DNA from: Sphingomonas sp. M1-B02
GTDB lineage: Bacteria > Pseudomonadota > Alphaproteobacteria > Sphingomonadales > Sphingomonadaceae
Assembly (NCBI RefSeq): GCF_026167525.1
Contig: NZ_CP110679.1
Span: 3,521,501 to 3,585,500 of the forward strand
DNA length: 64,000 nucleotides
Direction of reading: 5' to 3'
Positions within the stretch are counted from its first letter, which is position 1; the number at the start of each line of letters is the position of its first letter. The notes under the pieces are model-generated. The model was not told the origin of the DNA, made no database searches, and saw nothing but the letters and a program-made list of their open reading frames with translations. The position numbers were made by a program, and so were the translations under genes. This document shows, piece after piece, positions 35,515 to 44,630 of this stretch.

Positions 35515-36387
35515 TCAGCCGACGCGAAGCGCCAGCACCGCCTGCGCGCGCTTGAGGTGCGGCATGTCGAGCATCGCTCCGTCCATCCCGATGGTGCCCT
35601 GGCCGGGATTGTCGGCAAATGCCCGGACGATGCGCTCGGCGCGCTCGATCTCGGCTTCGGAGGGTGAGAAAGCGCGGTTGATCACCGGCACCTGATCGGG
35701 GTGGATCGCCATCATCCCGCGAAAGCCCGCGCGACGCGCCTTCACCGCGACTGCCTCCAGCCCCGCCGCATCGCGAAAGTCGCCATGGATCGTCTCGATC
35801 GCGGTGACGCCCGCCGCCGCCGCGCCCGCCAGGCAGAGTGCGCGAAACAATTGATAGGGGAAGGCATAGTCGCCGTCCTCGTCGCGATTGTCGCTCGCCC
35901 CCAGCGCCGCGGCGCTATCCTCCGCCCCCCAGGTCAGCGCCGCCAGCCGCGGGCAGCCGGCATAGTCGCCCAGCCCGAACAGAGCGGGGGCGGTTTCGGT
36001 GGCGACCACCATCGTGCGGATCCCGCCGATCGGCAGGCCGGCCGCGGCTTCCAGCGCGGTCAGATAATGATGCAGCCGGTCCGCCTCGGCGCGGGTCGCC
36101 TTGGGCAGCATGATCCCGTCGGGCCGCGCCGGCACGATCGCGGCGAGGTCGCTCAGGGCATGGCCGGTGTCGAGCGGATTGATCCGCACCCAGTGCGGCT
36201 GCTGCCGATCGGCGCTGCGCAGATGTTCGGCCACCATGCTCCGCGCGTCGGGCTTGCGCGCCTCTGCCACCGCGTCTTCCAGGTCGAGCAGCAGCAGATC
36301 GGCCCCGCTTCCGCCCGCTTTGGCCAGCTTGCGCTCGGAATCGCCGGGCGCGAAGAGCAGGGATCGGGCGATAAGCGGGTCGGCCAT
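35515..36387 (-). CDS. HpcH/HpaI aldolase/citrate lyase family (CoA ester lyase, CitE-like)
   Basis: 290 residues. RSLLFAPGDSERKL, the LLLDLEDAV segment with metal ligands, the MVVATETAPAL strand and GMMAIHPDQV are the CitE-like signature shared by L-malyl-CoA / beta-methylmalyl-CoA lyases and (3S)-malyl-CoA thioesterases. The substrate is undetermined. GGAGG lies 5 nt before the ATG, inside a small hairpin (36392-36408). No partner gene of a CoA pathway is adjacent. Confidence 0.85.
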   Translation of the reverse strand: MADPLIARSLLFAPGDSERKLAKAGGSGADLLLLDLEDAVAEARKPDARSMVAEHLRSADRQQPHWVRINPLDTGHALSDLAAIVPARPDGIMLPKATRAEADRLHHYLTALEAAAGLPIGGIRTMVVATETAPALFGLGDYAGCPRLAALTWGAEDSAAALGASDNRDEDGDYAFPYQLFRALCLAGAAAAGVTAIETIHGDFRDAAGLEAVAVKARRAGFRGMMAIHPDQVPVINRAFSPSEAEIERAERIVRAFADNPGQGTIGMDGAMLDMPHLKRAQAVLALRVG

Positions 36388-36721
36388 GGGTCCTCCAGAG
36401 GTTGGAGGCCACGCTAGAGGGGCGACGCGCGCGGGTAAACCTGCGCGAAAACAGGCCGGAGCTGCTGAGGGGGGGGAAGCGGCTCCGGCCTGGGCCTCGA
36501 TGGTACGGTACTAGCGGCGCTCTCGAGGCGGCAAGCGTCCGCAGGCAGGCTTCTATGCAATCCGGACGCGCCGGTCTTCTCCGGGCAATAACGGGGGGTA
36601 GGGTGCGCGCGCCGTTAACCATTTGGCCGGTGACGAAAGCGGGCTGCAAGGCGCATTTTTACCTCTCCTTAACGCTGCCCGCTTACCTCGTTGAGGCAGG
36701 AAATCAGGGGAATTTGGCACC
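36388..36721. other. Intergenic region with hairpins between the CoA-ester lyase and c-di-GMP gene
   Basis: 334 bp. It contains a CCTCCA/TGGAGG hairpin at 36392-36408 over the lyase ribosome-binding site and an 11-bp stem at 36452-36492 described separately. An AT-richer stretch (about 36650-36715) is the likely promoter region of the plus-strand GGDEF-EAL gene. No ORF with a ribosome-binding site was found. Confidence 0.5.
36452..36492 (-). terminator. Stem-loop with C-rich loop and U-run on the minus strand
   Basis: CAGGCCGGAGC (36452-36462) and GCTCCGGCCTG (36482-36492) form an 11-bp perfect stem. On the minus strand the 19-base loop contains an uninterrupted run of C (CTTCCCCCCCC), and the stem is followed by TTTTCG. 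It looks like an intrinsic terminator of a short minus-strand RNA, since no minus-strand gene ends here. Confidence 0.45.
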
Positions 36722-38629
36722 GTGCGCATATTGATCGTGGACGACGAACCGGCGATGCACGAATCCTATCGGCAGTGCTTCACCACGTCGCGCAGCGACG
36801 GCAACGAGACCGCGCTCAGCGCCATGGCAGCCGAGCTGTTCGGCGACGATGACGAGGAAGTGCCTGCCGATTCCGCCGCGGACGAGCCCGTCATCACCTT
36901 CGATTGCACCCACAAGATGCAGGGTCTCGACGCCGTCGCCGCGATCCAGGCATCGCTGGAAAGCGGCGAACGCTATTCCGTGGCCTTCATCGACGTCCGC
37001 ATGCCCCCCGGCATCGACGGCAAGGAGACCGCCAAGCGCATCCGCGCGCTCGATCCCGACATCAATCTGGTGATCGTCACCGGCTATTCCGATTTCTCGC
37101 CGCTCGACATCAGCCGCGCCGCCGGCCCCGCCGACAAGATCTTCTACATCGCGAAGCCCTTCCAGGCCGAAGAGGTCATCCAGACCGCGACCGCGCTCGG
37201 CCATCGCTGGCAGGTCGATCAGGAACTCGAACATGCCCGCGGGCTGCTCGCCGAAAAGATCGGCCAGCTCGAGGAGCAGCAGCACGAGCTCGCCGCCAAC
37301 GAATCGCGCGCGATCCACATGGCGAACCATGATTCGCTCACCGAAGCGCCCAATCGCCTCGCCTTCCTCCGCATGCTCGGCCAGGCGGTGAAGGGCGATC
37401 ACTGCTTCGCCATGGCGATGATGGATCTCGATCGCTTCAAGCTCGTCAACGATACGCTCGGCCATTTGGCCGGCGACGAGCTGATCCGGATGGTCTGCCA
37501 GATCCTCCAGCAAAACTGCCCCGAGGGCGGCTTCGTCGCGCGGCTCGGCGGCGACGAGTTCGCGATGCTGATGCAGGTCACCGGCGAAGACGAAGCGGTG
37601 ATGCTCTGCGAACGGCTGCTCAAGGCGTGCACGATCAGCTTCAAGGTGCTCGGCCATTCGGTCCAGGGCGGCGCCTCGATCGGCCTGATGGTCGTGGCCC
37701 CCGATACGATCCGCGATCCGATCGACGTGATGCGCCGCGCCGATCTCGCGCTCAACGAAGCCAAGCGCCAGGGCCGCGGCATCGTCCGCGTGTTCGACGA
37801 GAGCATGGACGAATCGATCCGCTTCCGCCGCCAGATCGAAGGCGGGCTTTCCGAAGCGATCGCCAAGGGCGAGCTCAAGCTCGTCTTCCAGCCAATCGTC
37901 GCGCGCGAGAAGCTGGAGATCACCGGCTTCGAAGCGCTCGTCCGCTGGTGCAGCCCCGAATATGGCATGGTCTCGCCGGGCATGTTCATCCCGATCGCCG
38001 AGGAATCGAACCTGATCCACGAGCTGGGCGACTGGGTGATCGACGAAGCGGTGAAGACGCTGCAGACCTGGCCCGGCCAATATGTCTCGGTCAACTTCTC
38101 GCCGCGCCAGTTCCGCCGCCACAATTTCGTCGCGCATGTCGTCGAGCGCGTCACGCATGCCGGGGTCGATCCCAACCGCTTCCAGATCGAGATCACCGAG
38201 ACCGCAATCTTCGACAATGTCGAGCGTGCCGCCGAGATCCTGTTCAAGCTGCGCCAGATGGGCTTCCGCATCGCCCTCGACGATTTCGGCACCGGTTACT
38301 CGTCGCTCTACAATATCCGCCGCTTCGCGCTCGATTGCCTCAAGATCGATCGCAGCTTCGTCGACGGCATGGGTCGCGAGCGCGAAAGCGCGGCGATCGT
38401 CCACTCGATCATCCATCTCGGCCGCGCTTTGGGCATGGAAGTCGTCGCCGAAGGCGTCGAGACCGAGGCCCAGCTCCAGGCGCTGCGTCTGGCCGGCTGC
38501 AGCCACGTCCAGGGCTATTATCTCGCGCGCCCGATGGATGCCGAAGATGCCTTGCTGCTCGCCGAGAAAGGCGTCCTGCACGATGTGGCCGAACCCGCCC
38601 TGGAAGCGAGCAACGGAACCCACGGCTGA
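36722..38629 (+). CDS. Response regulator with GGDEF and EAL domains
   Basis: 635 residues from GTG 36722. The N-terminal receiver (DDEP; Asp91 in FIDVRMPPG; KPF) carries an unusual acidic insertion of about 40 residues (roughly 25-65). A coiled-coil linker leads to GGDEF with an intact motif at 276-280 (RLGGDEF), then EAL at 404-406 with catalytic-site segments EITETA, DDFGTGYSS and KIDRSFV. It could both make and break c-di-GMP. Its stop overlaps the downstream histidine kinase start as TGATG, so the two probably form a signalling pair. Confidence 0.9.
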   Translation: MRILIVDDEPAMHESYRQCFTTSRSDGNETALSAMAAELFGDDDEEVPADSAADEPVITFDCTHKMQGLDAVAAIQASLESGERYSVAFIDVRMPPGIDGKETAKRIRALDPDINLVIVTGYSDFSPLDISRAAGPADKIFYIAKPFQAEEVIQTATALGHRWQVDQELEHARGLLAEKIGQLEEQQHELAANESRAIHMANHDSLTEAPNRLAFLRMLGQAVKGDHCFAMAMMDLDRFKLVNDTLGHLAGDELIRMVCQILQQNCPEGGFVARLGGDEFAMLMQVTGEDEAVMLCERLLKACTISFKVLGHSVQGGASIGLMVVAPDTIRDPIDVMRRADLALNEAKRQGRGIVRVFDESMDESIRFRRQIEGGLSEAIAKGELKLVFQPIVAREKLEITGFEALVRWCSPEYGMVSPGMFIPIAEESNLIHELGDWVIDEAVKTLQTWPGQYVSVNFSPRQFRRHNFVAHVVERVTHAGVDPNRFQIEITETAIFDNVERAAEILFKLRQMGFRIALDDFGTGYSSLYNIRRFALDCLKIDRSFVDGMGRERESAAIVHSIIHLGRALGMEVVAEGVETEAQLQALRLAGCSHVQGYYLARPMDAEDALLLAEKGVLHDVAEPALEASNGTHG

Positions 38630-40476
38630 TGCCGATCACCAGGCGCCCGCGCGCGCCGGCCTCGCTCGGCGCCAAGCTCGTCCTGATCCTGACCGCGGTC
38701 GGGCTGCTCGGCGCCGCGGCGCTGGCGCTGTTGCTGGCGACCGTCATCACGCCCGGCTTCAACAGGCTCGAGCGCGACGCGGTCGAGGGCCATGTCGCGC
38801 GCACCCAGGCAGTCGTCCACGACGTCGCCTCGAAGGTCGAGAATGGCGTGCGCGACTATGGCGACTGGAATTCGTCCTACGACTATATGGCCAATCCTAC
38901 CGCGGCGTTCGAGCAGGAGAGCTTTTCGACGCTGGCGATGGTCAATCTCGACGTCAACGGCATGGCCTATGTTGCCAATGACGGCCGCATCCTCATCTCG
39001 CGCTGGCTCGATATCGAGCGCGAGGCCGACGTGCCGGCGATGCGCGCCCGGCTGAACGCCGCGATCGCCAAGCTCGACGTCGGCGCCGCGCTGAAGGGCA
39101 AGAGTTCGGCGGGCTTCTATCTCCGGCTCGGCGATACGCTCGCCGCGATCGGCGTCGCGCAGGTCCGCCGCAGCGATGGCAGCGGCGATCCGCGCGGCTA
39201 TGTCCTGATGGCGCGCGCGATCACCTCGGCCCAGCTCAGCACCCTGCTCCAGCTCCAAGCGAGCCTCGCCGATCCCGTCGCCGCGGTCACCATCACCCCC
39301 AGCCGCAGCCGCACCCGGATCGCCGTGCCGATCCCCGGTCCGGATGGCCGTGCCGTCGCCACCGCCGCTTATGCCGTGCCCCGCGATCTCTCCACGCTCG
39401 GCACCCGCATGCTGATCCTCGCGGTCGTCGGTTCGTCGCTGTTGCTGGCCGTGGTCCTGTGGGTCCTGCGCCGCATGATCAGCCGCCTCGTGCTGCGCCC
39501 GCTCAACCGCGTCGAGCGTCACATGGGGCTCGTGCGCGCCTCGGGCCAGCTCGGCCTGCTGACCGACAAGCCGCGCGACGACGAGATCGGCAGCCTCGTC
39601 ACCAGTTTCAACTCGATGCTCAAGCAATTGAAGGATCTGCGCGAGCAGCTCGAGGTCCAAAGCTTCACCCTCGGCCGCAGCGAAAGCGCCGTCGCGGTGA
39701 TGCACAATGTCCGCAACGCGCTCAATCCGATCAGCACCGTCCTCAGCCAGGGCCTCGGCCGCCCGCTCGCGCTCGATCGCCCGACGATGGACAAGGCGCT
39801 GGCCGAACTCACCCGCGAGGACCTTTCGCCGGTCCGCCGCCAGAAGCTCGTCGCCTTTTTGGCCGCCGCCTTCGAGGCGATCGACCAGGAGCGCGAGGAT
39901 CGCAGGGATCAGCTCGGCATCGGCCGCGAAGCGCTCCACCACGTCCTCGAAATCATCGGCATGCAACAGGAGGCCGCGCACGAGCGCCCACCGCTCGACG
40001 CCTGCGACATGAGCGACATCGTCGCCCAGAATGCGACGATCGCGCGCTATTCGGGCGAAACCTCGATCGCCTTCAGCTTCCCCTCGCGCCCACACTGGGT
40101 GCTCGGCAATCGCGTGATCCTGAGCCAGGTGATCGGCAACCTCTTTGCCAACGCCGCCGAATCGATCGCCGCTACCGGGCGGGGCGGGGGCAGCATCGCG
40201 GTTGCGATCCACGACAAGGAAGACCGCGTCGAAATCATCATCCGCGACGACGGCGAAGGCTTCGACCCCGCCACCGCGCCGACCTTGTTCCAGCGCGGCT
40301 TCTCGACCCGCAAGCACAAGTCCGGCGGCCTGGGCCTGCATTGGTGCGCCAATTCGATGCTTGCGATGGAAGGCACGCTCGAACTGCGCAGCGACGGCCT
40401 GGGCACCGGTGCGCGGGCGGTGCTGACGCTCGGGCGAACCGAGATCATGGAGACCGAAGAAGAACTGGCGGCCTAA
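38629..40476 (+). CDS. CHASE4-HAMP sensor histidine kinase with atypical H-box
   Basis: 615 residues. TM1 is at about 12-40. The periplasmic CHASE4-like sensor contains the signature DYGDWNSSYDYM, TM2 is near 260-280, and HAMP follows. The phosphotransfer helix is unusual: His359 sits in AVMHNVRNALNPIS instead of the HExxTP consensus. The HATPase domain is intact (NLFANAAESI, DDGEGFD, GGLGLHWC). The start overlaps the GGDEF-EAL response regulator stop (TGATG), which points to that protein as its target. Confidence 0.87.
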   Translation: MPITRRPRAPASLGAKLVLILTAVGLLGAAALALLLATVITPGFNRLERDAVEGHVARTQAVVHDVASKVENGVRDYGDWNSSYDYMANPTAAFEQESFSTLAMVNLDVNGMAYVANDGRILISRWLDIEREADVPAMRARLNAAIAKLDVGAALKGKSSAGFYLRLGDTLAAIGVAQVRRSDGSGDPRGYVLMARAITSAQLSTLLQLQASLADPVAAVTITPSRSRTRIAVPIPGPDGRAVATAAYAVPRDLSTLGTRMLILAVVGSSLLLAVVLWVLRRMISRLVLRPLNRVERHMGLVRASGQLGLLTDKPRDDEIGSLVTSFNSMLKQLKDLREQLEVQSFTLGRSESAVAVMHNVRNALNPISTVLSQGLGRPLALDRPTMDKALAELTREDLSPVRRQKLVAFLAAAFEAIDQEREDRRDQLGIGREALHHVLEIIGMQQEAAHERPPLDACDMSDIVAQNATIARYSGETSIAFSFPSRPHWVLGNRVILSQVIGNLFANAAESIAATGRGGGSIAVAIHDKEDRVEIIIRDDGEGFDPATAPTLFQRGFSTRKHKSGGLGLHWCANSMLAMEGTLELRSDGLGTGARAVLTLGRTEIMETEEELAA

Positions 40477-40479
40477 ACT

Positions 40480-40607
40480 CCCGCTCCCATTGGGAGCGGG
40501 AAGGGGCCCGCCGCGCAGCGGTGGGAAGGGTGAGGACAGTTCTTCCCCCTCGACCCTCACCCTTCCGCCGACTATGTCGGCTCCCTCCCTCTCCCAAAGG
40601 GAGAGGG
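40480..40607. repeat. Composite intergenic palindromes between convergent genes
   Basis: Three hairpins in a row: CCCGCTCCC-ATT-GGGAGCGGG (40480-40500), a 12-bp pair GGAAGGGTGAGG/CCTCACCCTTCC (40524-40535 and 40555-40566), and CCCTCTCCC-AAA-GGGAGAGGG (40587-40607). The region lies directly after the kinase stop and before the convergent SET gene stop, so it may also terminate both transcripts. It resembles a common alphaproteobacterial intergenic repeat. Confidence 0.75.
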
Positions 40608-40613
40608 ACTAGC

Positions 40614-41756
40614 TCACCACCCCACAACCTTCTTCGTCGCGCTCACATCGTCGCTCCGCCGCAGGTACGGCGCCACCAAATTCCGCGCCCGGAACCATTC
40701 CTGCCGGTCCGGCGCCAGCGACGCGAAATTGCCGATCACCTGCCGGCATTCGGGCGCCTTGCACTGGCAGATCATGTGCCAATTCGATTCGCGCAGCGTC
40801 GTCGAATAGTCCCAGACCACTTCCTCGCCCGGCGGGATCGCACGCACCGCGACCAGGAACACGCCCGCATCGGTGAAGCGCAGGCCCGCATTGGGCGCGC
40901 AGCTATGGTTCACCAGATCGTCGATCCGGCCCGACGGCCCCATATAATGATCCGGCGTCACCTGGACGAAGCGGTCGCCGCCGCCGCGCATCAGGCTCGG
41001 CACCTGGTCCGATCGAAAGCGCCGGCCGGTAAATTCGATCAGCACGTCGCCCTCGGCAAAGGGCGCCGCGGCATAGACCGCCTTGCCCAGATGGTTCTCG
41101 CCCACCTTGAACAGATTGTCCGAGTGCCGATAGCGGTCGAAGATCCGCAGTCCCCCGCGCCGCACGCCCAGCGAGCGGAGCGGGTTGATCGTCGCCAGCC
41201 CGATCAGGAACCAGACGCTGGCATGGCACAGCAGCTCGACCAGCACATAGCCGAGCTCGGCCACCCCCAGTTCGGGCCCACGCACCGCGATCAGCAGCGT
41301 GGCCAGATCGCCGAAGGTCCACAGCCCCCAGGCCGGCGAACGCTCGCGCGAACGGTCTTCCCATACGCTGACCCAGGTCGGCCAGAAGCTCGCCGGCACC
41401 GCGACCACCACCAGCATATGCGCCCAGAAGGTCTCGCGGAACACCAGCCAGATCACCAGCGCGGTCAGGCAGGCGGCGATGCAGAAGGTCTCGGTCGCCG
41501 AGGGCGGCGCCCAGGACGACCGTCGCCAGATGCCGATCGTCACGATGATGCAGGCGACGGCGGAGACCGCGAATACCCAGCCCTGCGGCGCGCCGGGGTT
41601 CACCGCCGCATAGGTCAGCGCCTCCAGCCCGGTCGCGGCGCTCCAGATCAGCCAGGAGGCGCGGTTAGGCTGGACGAGCTCACGCCGCAGGCCAAGCAGA
41701 TAGACTGCATAGCCCGTGAACATGAATCCCACCGCCACCAGGAACCAGATACCCAC
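40614..41756 (-). CDS. Membrane-anchored SET-domain protein
   Basis: 380 residues. The first ~195 form about seven hydrophobic helices, with a QPNRASWLIW motif reminiscent of PQ-loop proteins. The rest is a SET domain with its core motifs: GKAVYAAAPFAEGD, NHSCAPN (Asn283-Cys286), GEEVVWDY (Tyr317 as catalytic tyrosine) and a post-SET cysteine cluster C330, C332, C337. SET enzymes transfer methyl from SAM to protein lysines. A fusion to a polytopic membrane domain is unusual. The target is unknown. Confidence 0.85.
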   Translation of the reverse strand: MGIWFLVAVGFMFTGYAVYLLGLRRELVQPNRASWLIWSAATGLEALTYAAVNPGAPQGWVFAVSAVACIIVTIGIWRRSSWAPPSATETFCIAACLTALVIWLVFRETFWAHMLVVVAVPASFWPTWVSVWEDRSRERSPAWGLWTFGDLATLLIAVRGPELGVAELGYVLVELLCHASVWFLIGLATINPLRSLGVRRGGLRIFDRYRHSDNLFKVGENHLGKAVYAAAPFAEGDVLIEFTGRRFRSDQVPSLMRGGGDRFVQVTPDHYMGPSGRIDDLVNHSCAPNAGLRFTDAGVFLVAVRAIPPGEEVVWDYSTTLRESNWHMICQCKAPECRQVIGNFASLAPDRQEWFRARNLVAPYLRRSDDVSATKKVVGW

Positions 41757-41761
41757 GCCTC

Positions 41762-41809
41762 ACTGCCCCCTTCCCGAACGCGGCATTTACCATGTCGGGT
41801 AGGGGCAGT
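41762..41809 (-). promoter_or_regulatory. Leader hairpin upstream of the SET gene
   Basis: ACTGCCCC (41762-41769) and GGGGCAGT (41802-41809), with inner arms CCCGA (41773-41777) and TCGGG (41795-41799), form a two-part stem ending 5 nt before the SET-gene ATG. In the mRNA it would lie in the 5' leader next to the ribosome-binding region and could modulate translation. Confidence 0.35.
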
Positions 41810-41814
41810 CCATG

Positions 41815-41843
41815 CGCGACTCGCGGTGAATCCGCGAGTCGCG
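41815..41843 (-). terminator. Hairpin after the CysQ-like gene
   Basis: Perfect 12-bp stem, CGCGACTCGCGG (41815-41826) and CCGCGAGTCGCG (41832-41843), with loop TGAAT, starting 9 nt past the stop codon of the minus-strand phosphatase gene. There is no U-run, so termination is uncertain, but it is well placed for the end of the cysD-cysNC-cysQ operon. Confidence 0.5.
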
Positions 41844-41852
41844 GCGAATCGC

Positions 41853-42584
41853 TCAGCTGCAGTTAGAGACGGTACTTAAGACGATTTCTGCCCATTCTGC
41901 CCGGCAGATCAGCAGATCGGGGATGCTGGTCTCCGCCCGGTTATAGACGATCGCGGAGCCGTCGATCCTTGATGCATGGAGCCCCGCCGCCAGCGCCACC
42001 GCGACCGGCGCGCAATTGTCCCATTGATGCTGGCCGCCGCTGTGGAGGTAGATTTCGGCCTCGCCGCGCACCACCGCCATCGCCTTCGCGCCCGCCGATC
42101 CCATGCCGATCTGCTCGGCACCGATCCGCCCCGCAACGTCGATGCACAGCGCGCTGGCCCGGCTACGGCTGACCAGCATCCGCGGCGGGCGATGCGCCGG
42201 CGGGAGCGGGGAGGGGGCGTCGCTCGACAGGGTCACGCCCAGCCGCGGCAGCGAAACCGCGCCCACCGCCGCCGCGCCGTCCACCGCGAGTGCCACATGC
42301 ACCGCCCAATCGTCGCGCCGCTCGGCGAATTCGCGCGTCCCGTCCAGCGGATCGACGATCCACACCCGGCGCTGATCGAGCCGCGCCAGGTCGTCCGCCG
42401 ACTCCTCGGAGAGTATCGCATCGTCCGGCCGCGCCGCGCGCAGCCGCTCGAGGATCAGCGAATTCGCCTCGCGATCGCCCCGATCCCCACCCGCGCAGTC
42501 GCGCTGGATCGCGAGCAACAGCGCGCCGGCCTCCGTCGCGATGTCGCGGGCAAGTTCGGCGTCGGTCAAATCACCGGGCTCCAC
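41853..42584 (-). CDS. cysQ: 3'(2'),5'-bisphosphate nucleotidase, CysQ-like (inositol monophosphatase family)
   Basis: 243 residues from GTG 42584. It carries the metal-binding signature EESADD then [12 protein letters not shown], and the C-terminal [14 protein letters not shown], both typical of the IMPase superfamily. CysQ removes PAP formed during sulfate reduction. It overlaps the end of cysNC by 19 nt, so the sulfate-activation role is well supported by context, although IMPase paralogues can look alike. Confidence 0.88.
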   Translation of the reverse strand: MEPGDLTDAELARDIATEAGALLLAIQRDCAGGDRGDREANSLILERLRAARPDDAILSEESADDLARLDQRRVWIVDPLDGTREFAERRDDWAVHVALAVDGAAAVGAVSLPRLGVTLSSDAPSPLPPAHRPPRMLVSRSRASALCIDVAGRIGAEQIGMGSAGAKAMAVVRGEAEIYLHSGGQHQWDNCAPVAVALAAGLHASRIDGSAIVYNRAETSIPDLLICRAEWAEIVLSTVSNCS

Positions 42585-44482
42585 GTCCCCATGATCGTCT
42601 CGACGATCCGCTCGGCCGCCGCCTCGGGCGACTCCTTCGTCGTGTCGATCCGGATGTCGGGTCGCTCGGGCGGCTCATAGGGGCTGGAGATGCCGGTAAA
42701 GTTGCCGATCTCCCCCGCGCGCGCCTTCTTGTAGAGCCCCTTCACGTCGCGGCCTTCGGCCACCTCCAGCGGCGTATCGATGAAGATCTCGAAATATTCG
42801 CCCGCCGCCATCATGCCGCGCACCAGCTCACGCTCGGCGCGGAAAGGGGAGATGAAGGCGGTCAGCACGATCAGCCCGGCGTCGGTCATCAGCCGCGCGA
42901 CTTCGCCCACCCGGCGGATATTCTCCACCCGATCGGCATCGCTGAAGCCCAGATCGCGGTTGAGCCCGTGCCGGATATTGTCGCCGTCGAGCAGGAAGCT
43001 GTGCTTGCCCATCGCGTGCAGCTTCTTCTCGACCAGATTGGCGATCGTCGACTTGCCCGATCCCGAAAGCCCGGTGAACCACAGCAAGCGCGGTTGCTGG
43101 CCCTTCTGCGCGGCATGCGCCTCGCGCGTGATCTCCACCGCCTGCCAATGGACATTCTGCGCGCGGCGCAGCGCATGGTGCAGCATGCCCGCAGCAACCG
43201 TCGCGTTGGTCGCCTTGTCGATCAGGATGAACCCGCCCAGATCGTGGCTGTCGGCATAGGGCTCGAACACCAGAGCGCGGTCGGCGGCGACTTCGGCCAC
43301 GCCGATATCGTTGAGCCCCAGCGACTTGGCCGACATCTTGGCCATCGTGTTGACGTCGATCGTATATTCGGGCTCGCGCACCACCGCGCTCACCGTCTGC
43401 GTGCCGAGCTTCAGCCAATAGGCCCGACCGGGCAGCAGCTCGGTCTGGTCCATCCAGACGATCTTCGCCTTGAACTGATCGGCGCTTTCCGGCGGCGCAT
43501 CGGCCAGCGCGATCACGTCGCCGCGCGAACAATCGACTTCGTCCGCCAGCGTGAGCGTCACCGATTCGCCGGCCACCGCCTCGTCGCGATCCCCGCCGAA
43601 CGCCACGATCCGCGCCACGGTTGTCGTCCGTCCCGAAGGCAGTATCCGCACCGCGTCGCCCGGGCGCACGGTGCCGCTCGCGATCATCCCGGCAAAACCC
43701 CGGAAATCCAGATTGGGCCGGTTGACCCACTGCACCGGCAGCCGGAACGGCTTGGCGCGGGCGGCCTCGGTCTCGACCTCGACCCGCTCCAGATGCTCGA
43801 TCAGCGTCGGCCCGCTATACCAGGGCGTGTTGTCGCTGAGCGCGGTGATATTGTCGCCCTTGAACCCCGAGATCGGGATCGGGGTGAAACCCGCTATGCC
43901 GATGCTCTCGGCAAAGCTCCGATAGTCGTCGACGATCCGGTCGAACAGCGCCCGGTCGTAACCGACCAGGTCCATCTTGTTCACCGCGAGCACGATGTGG
44001 CGGATGCCGATCAGGTGCGCGAGATAGCTGTGCCGCCGCGTCTGGGTCAGCACGCCCTTGCGGGCATCGATCAGGATCACGGCAAGGTCGGCGGTCGACG
44101 CGCCCGTCACCATGTTGCGGGTATATTGTTCGTGGCCCGGCGTATCCGCGACGATGAACTTGCGCTTCTCCGTCGCGAAGAAGCGATAGGCGACGTCGAT
44201 CGTGATCCCCTGCTCGCGCTCGGCGGCAAGCCCGTCGACCAGCAAGGCGAAGTCGATCTCCTGCCCTTGCGTGCCCACCCGCTTGCTGTCCGCCTCGAGC
44301 GCCGACAGCTGGTCCTCGAAAATCTGCTTCGAATCGTAGAGCAATCGCCCGATCAGTGTCGACTTGCCGTCGTCCACCGATCCGCAGGTGATGAAGCGCA
44401 GCAGCGACTTGTTCTGATGCTGCGCAAGATAGGCCGAAATGTCGGACGCGATCAGCGCATCCGGCCGGAAGGAGGAGGTCAA
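42566..44482 (-). CDS. cysNC: Bifunctional sulfate adenylyltransferase subunit 1 / adenylylsulfate kinase (CysNC)
   Basis: CysN GTPase subunit fused to APS kinase: it activates sulfate to APS and then to PAPS. 638 residues from a TTG at 44482; this start gives the expected N-terminus ([15 protein letters not shown]) and has GGAGG 5 nt upstream. GTPase motifs are [16 protein letters not shown] and NKMD. The APS kinase P-loop GLSGSGKST is near residue 470. The frame is open to 44680, but that part is translated intergenic repeat. It is followed by the CysQ-like gene. Confidence 0.93.
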   Translation of the reverse strand: MTSSFRPDALIASDISAYLAQHQNKSLLRFITCGSVDDGKSTLIGRLLYDSKQIFEDQLSALEADSKRVGTQGQEIDFALLVDGLAAEREQGITIDVAYRFFATEKRKFIVADTPGHEQYTRNMVTGASTADLAVILIDARKGVLTQTRRHSYLAHLIGIRHIVLAVNKMDLVGYDRALFDRIVDDYRSFAESIGIAGFTPIPISGFKGDNITALSDNTPWYSGPTLIEHLERVEVETEAARAKPFRLPVQWVNRPNLDFRGFAGMIASGTVRPGDAVRILPSGRTTTVARIVAFGGDRDEAVAGESVTLTLADEVDCSRGDVIALADAPPESADQFKAKIVWMDQTELLPGRAYWLKLGTQTVSAVVREPEYTIDVNTMAKMSAKSLGLNDIGVAEVAADRALVFEPYADSHDLGGFILIDKATNATVAAGMLHHALRRAQNVHWQAVEITREAHAAQKGQQPRLLWFTGLSGSGKSTIANLVEKKLHAMGKHSFLLDGDNIRHGLNRDLGFSDADRVENIRRVGEVARLMTDAGLIVLTAFISPFRAERELVRGMMAAGEYFEIFIDTPLEVAEGRDVKGLYKKARAGEIGNFTGISSPYEPPERPDIRIDTTKESPEAAAERIVETIMGTWSPVI

Positions 44483-44486
44483 AATA

Positions 44487-44615
44487 TCCTCCCCGGCACG
44501 GGGAGGGGGACCATGCGAAGCATGGTGGAGGGGGCGTGCCGCGCAGGAGTCGCCAAGAGGAGAGCCCCCTCCGTCAGCGCGCCGCGCTGCCACCTCCCCG
44601 GACCGGGGAGGATTT
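44487..44615. repeat. Palindromic repeat inserted between cysD and cysN
   Basis: The ends are CCTCCCCG-GCA-CGGGGAGG (44488-44506) and CCTCCCCGG-A-CCGGGGAGG (44593-44611), with CCATGC-GAA-GCATGG (44511-44525) in between. It fills the space between the cysD stop and the cysNC start. Its left end supplies the GGAGG ribosome-binding sequence of cysNC. The pattern is a widespread alphaproteobacterial intergenic repeat. Confidence 0.8.
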
Positions 44616-44630
44616 TGAGAAGGGACCGCA

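Noticed and set aside
38518..40560. Minus-strand open frame of about 680 codons over the CHASE4 kinase
   Set aside because: Complementary shadow of a well-supported kinase gene; the composition is typical of antisense frames in high-GC DNA.
41816..41843. Attachment site or recombination site
   Set aside because: A single perfect hairpin right after a stop codon is better explained as a transcript-end structure; no second copy was found.
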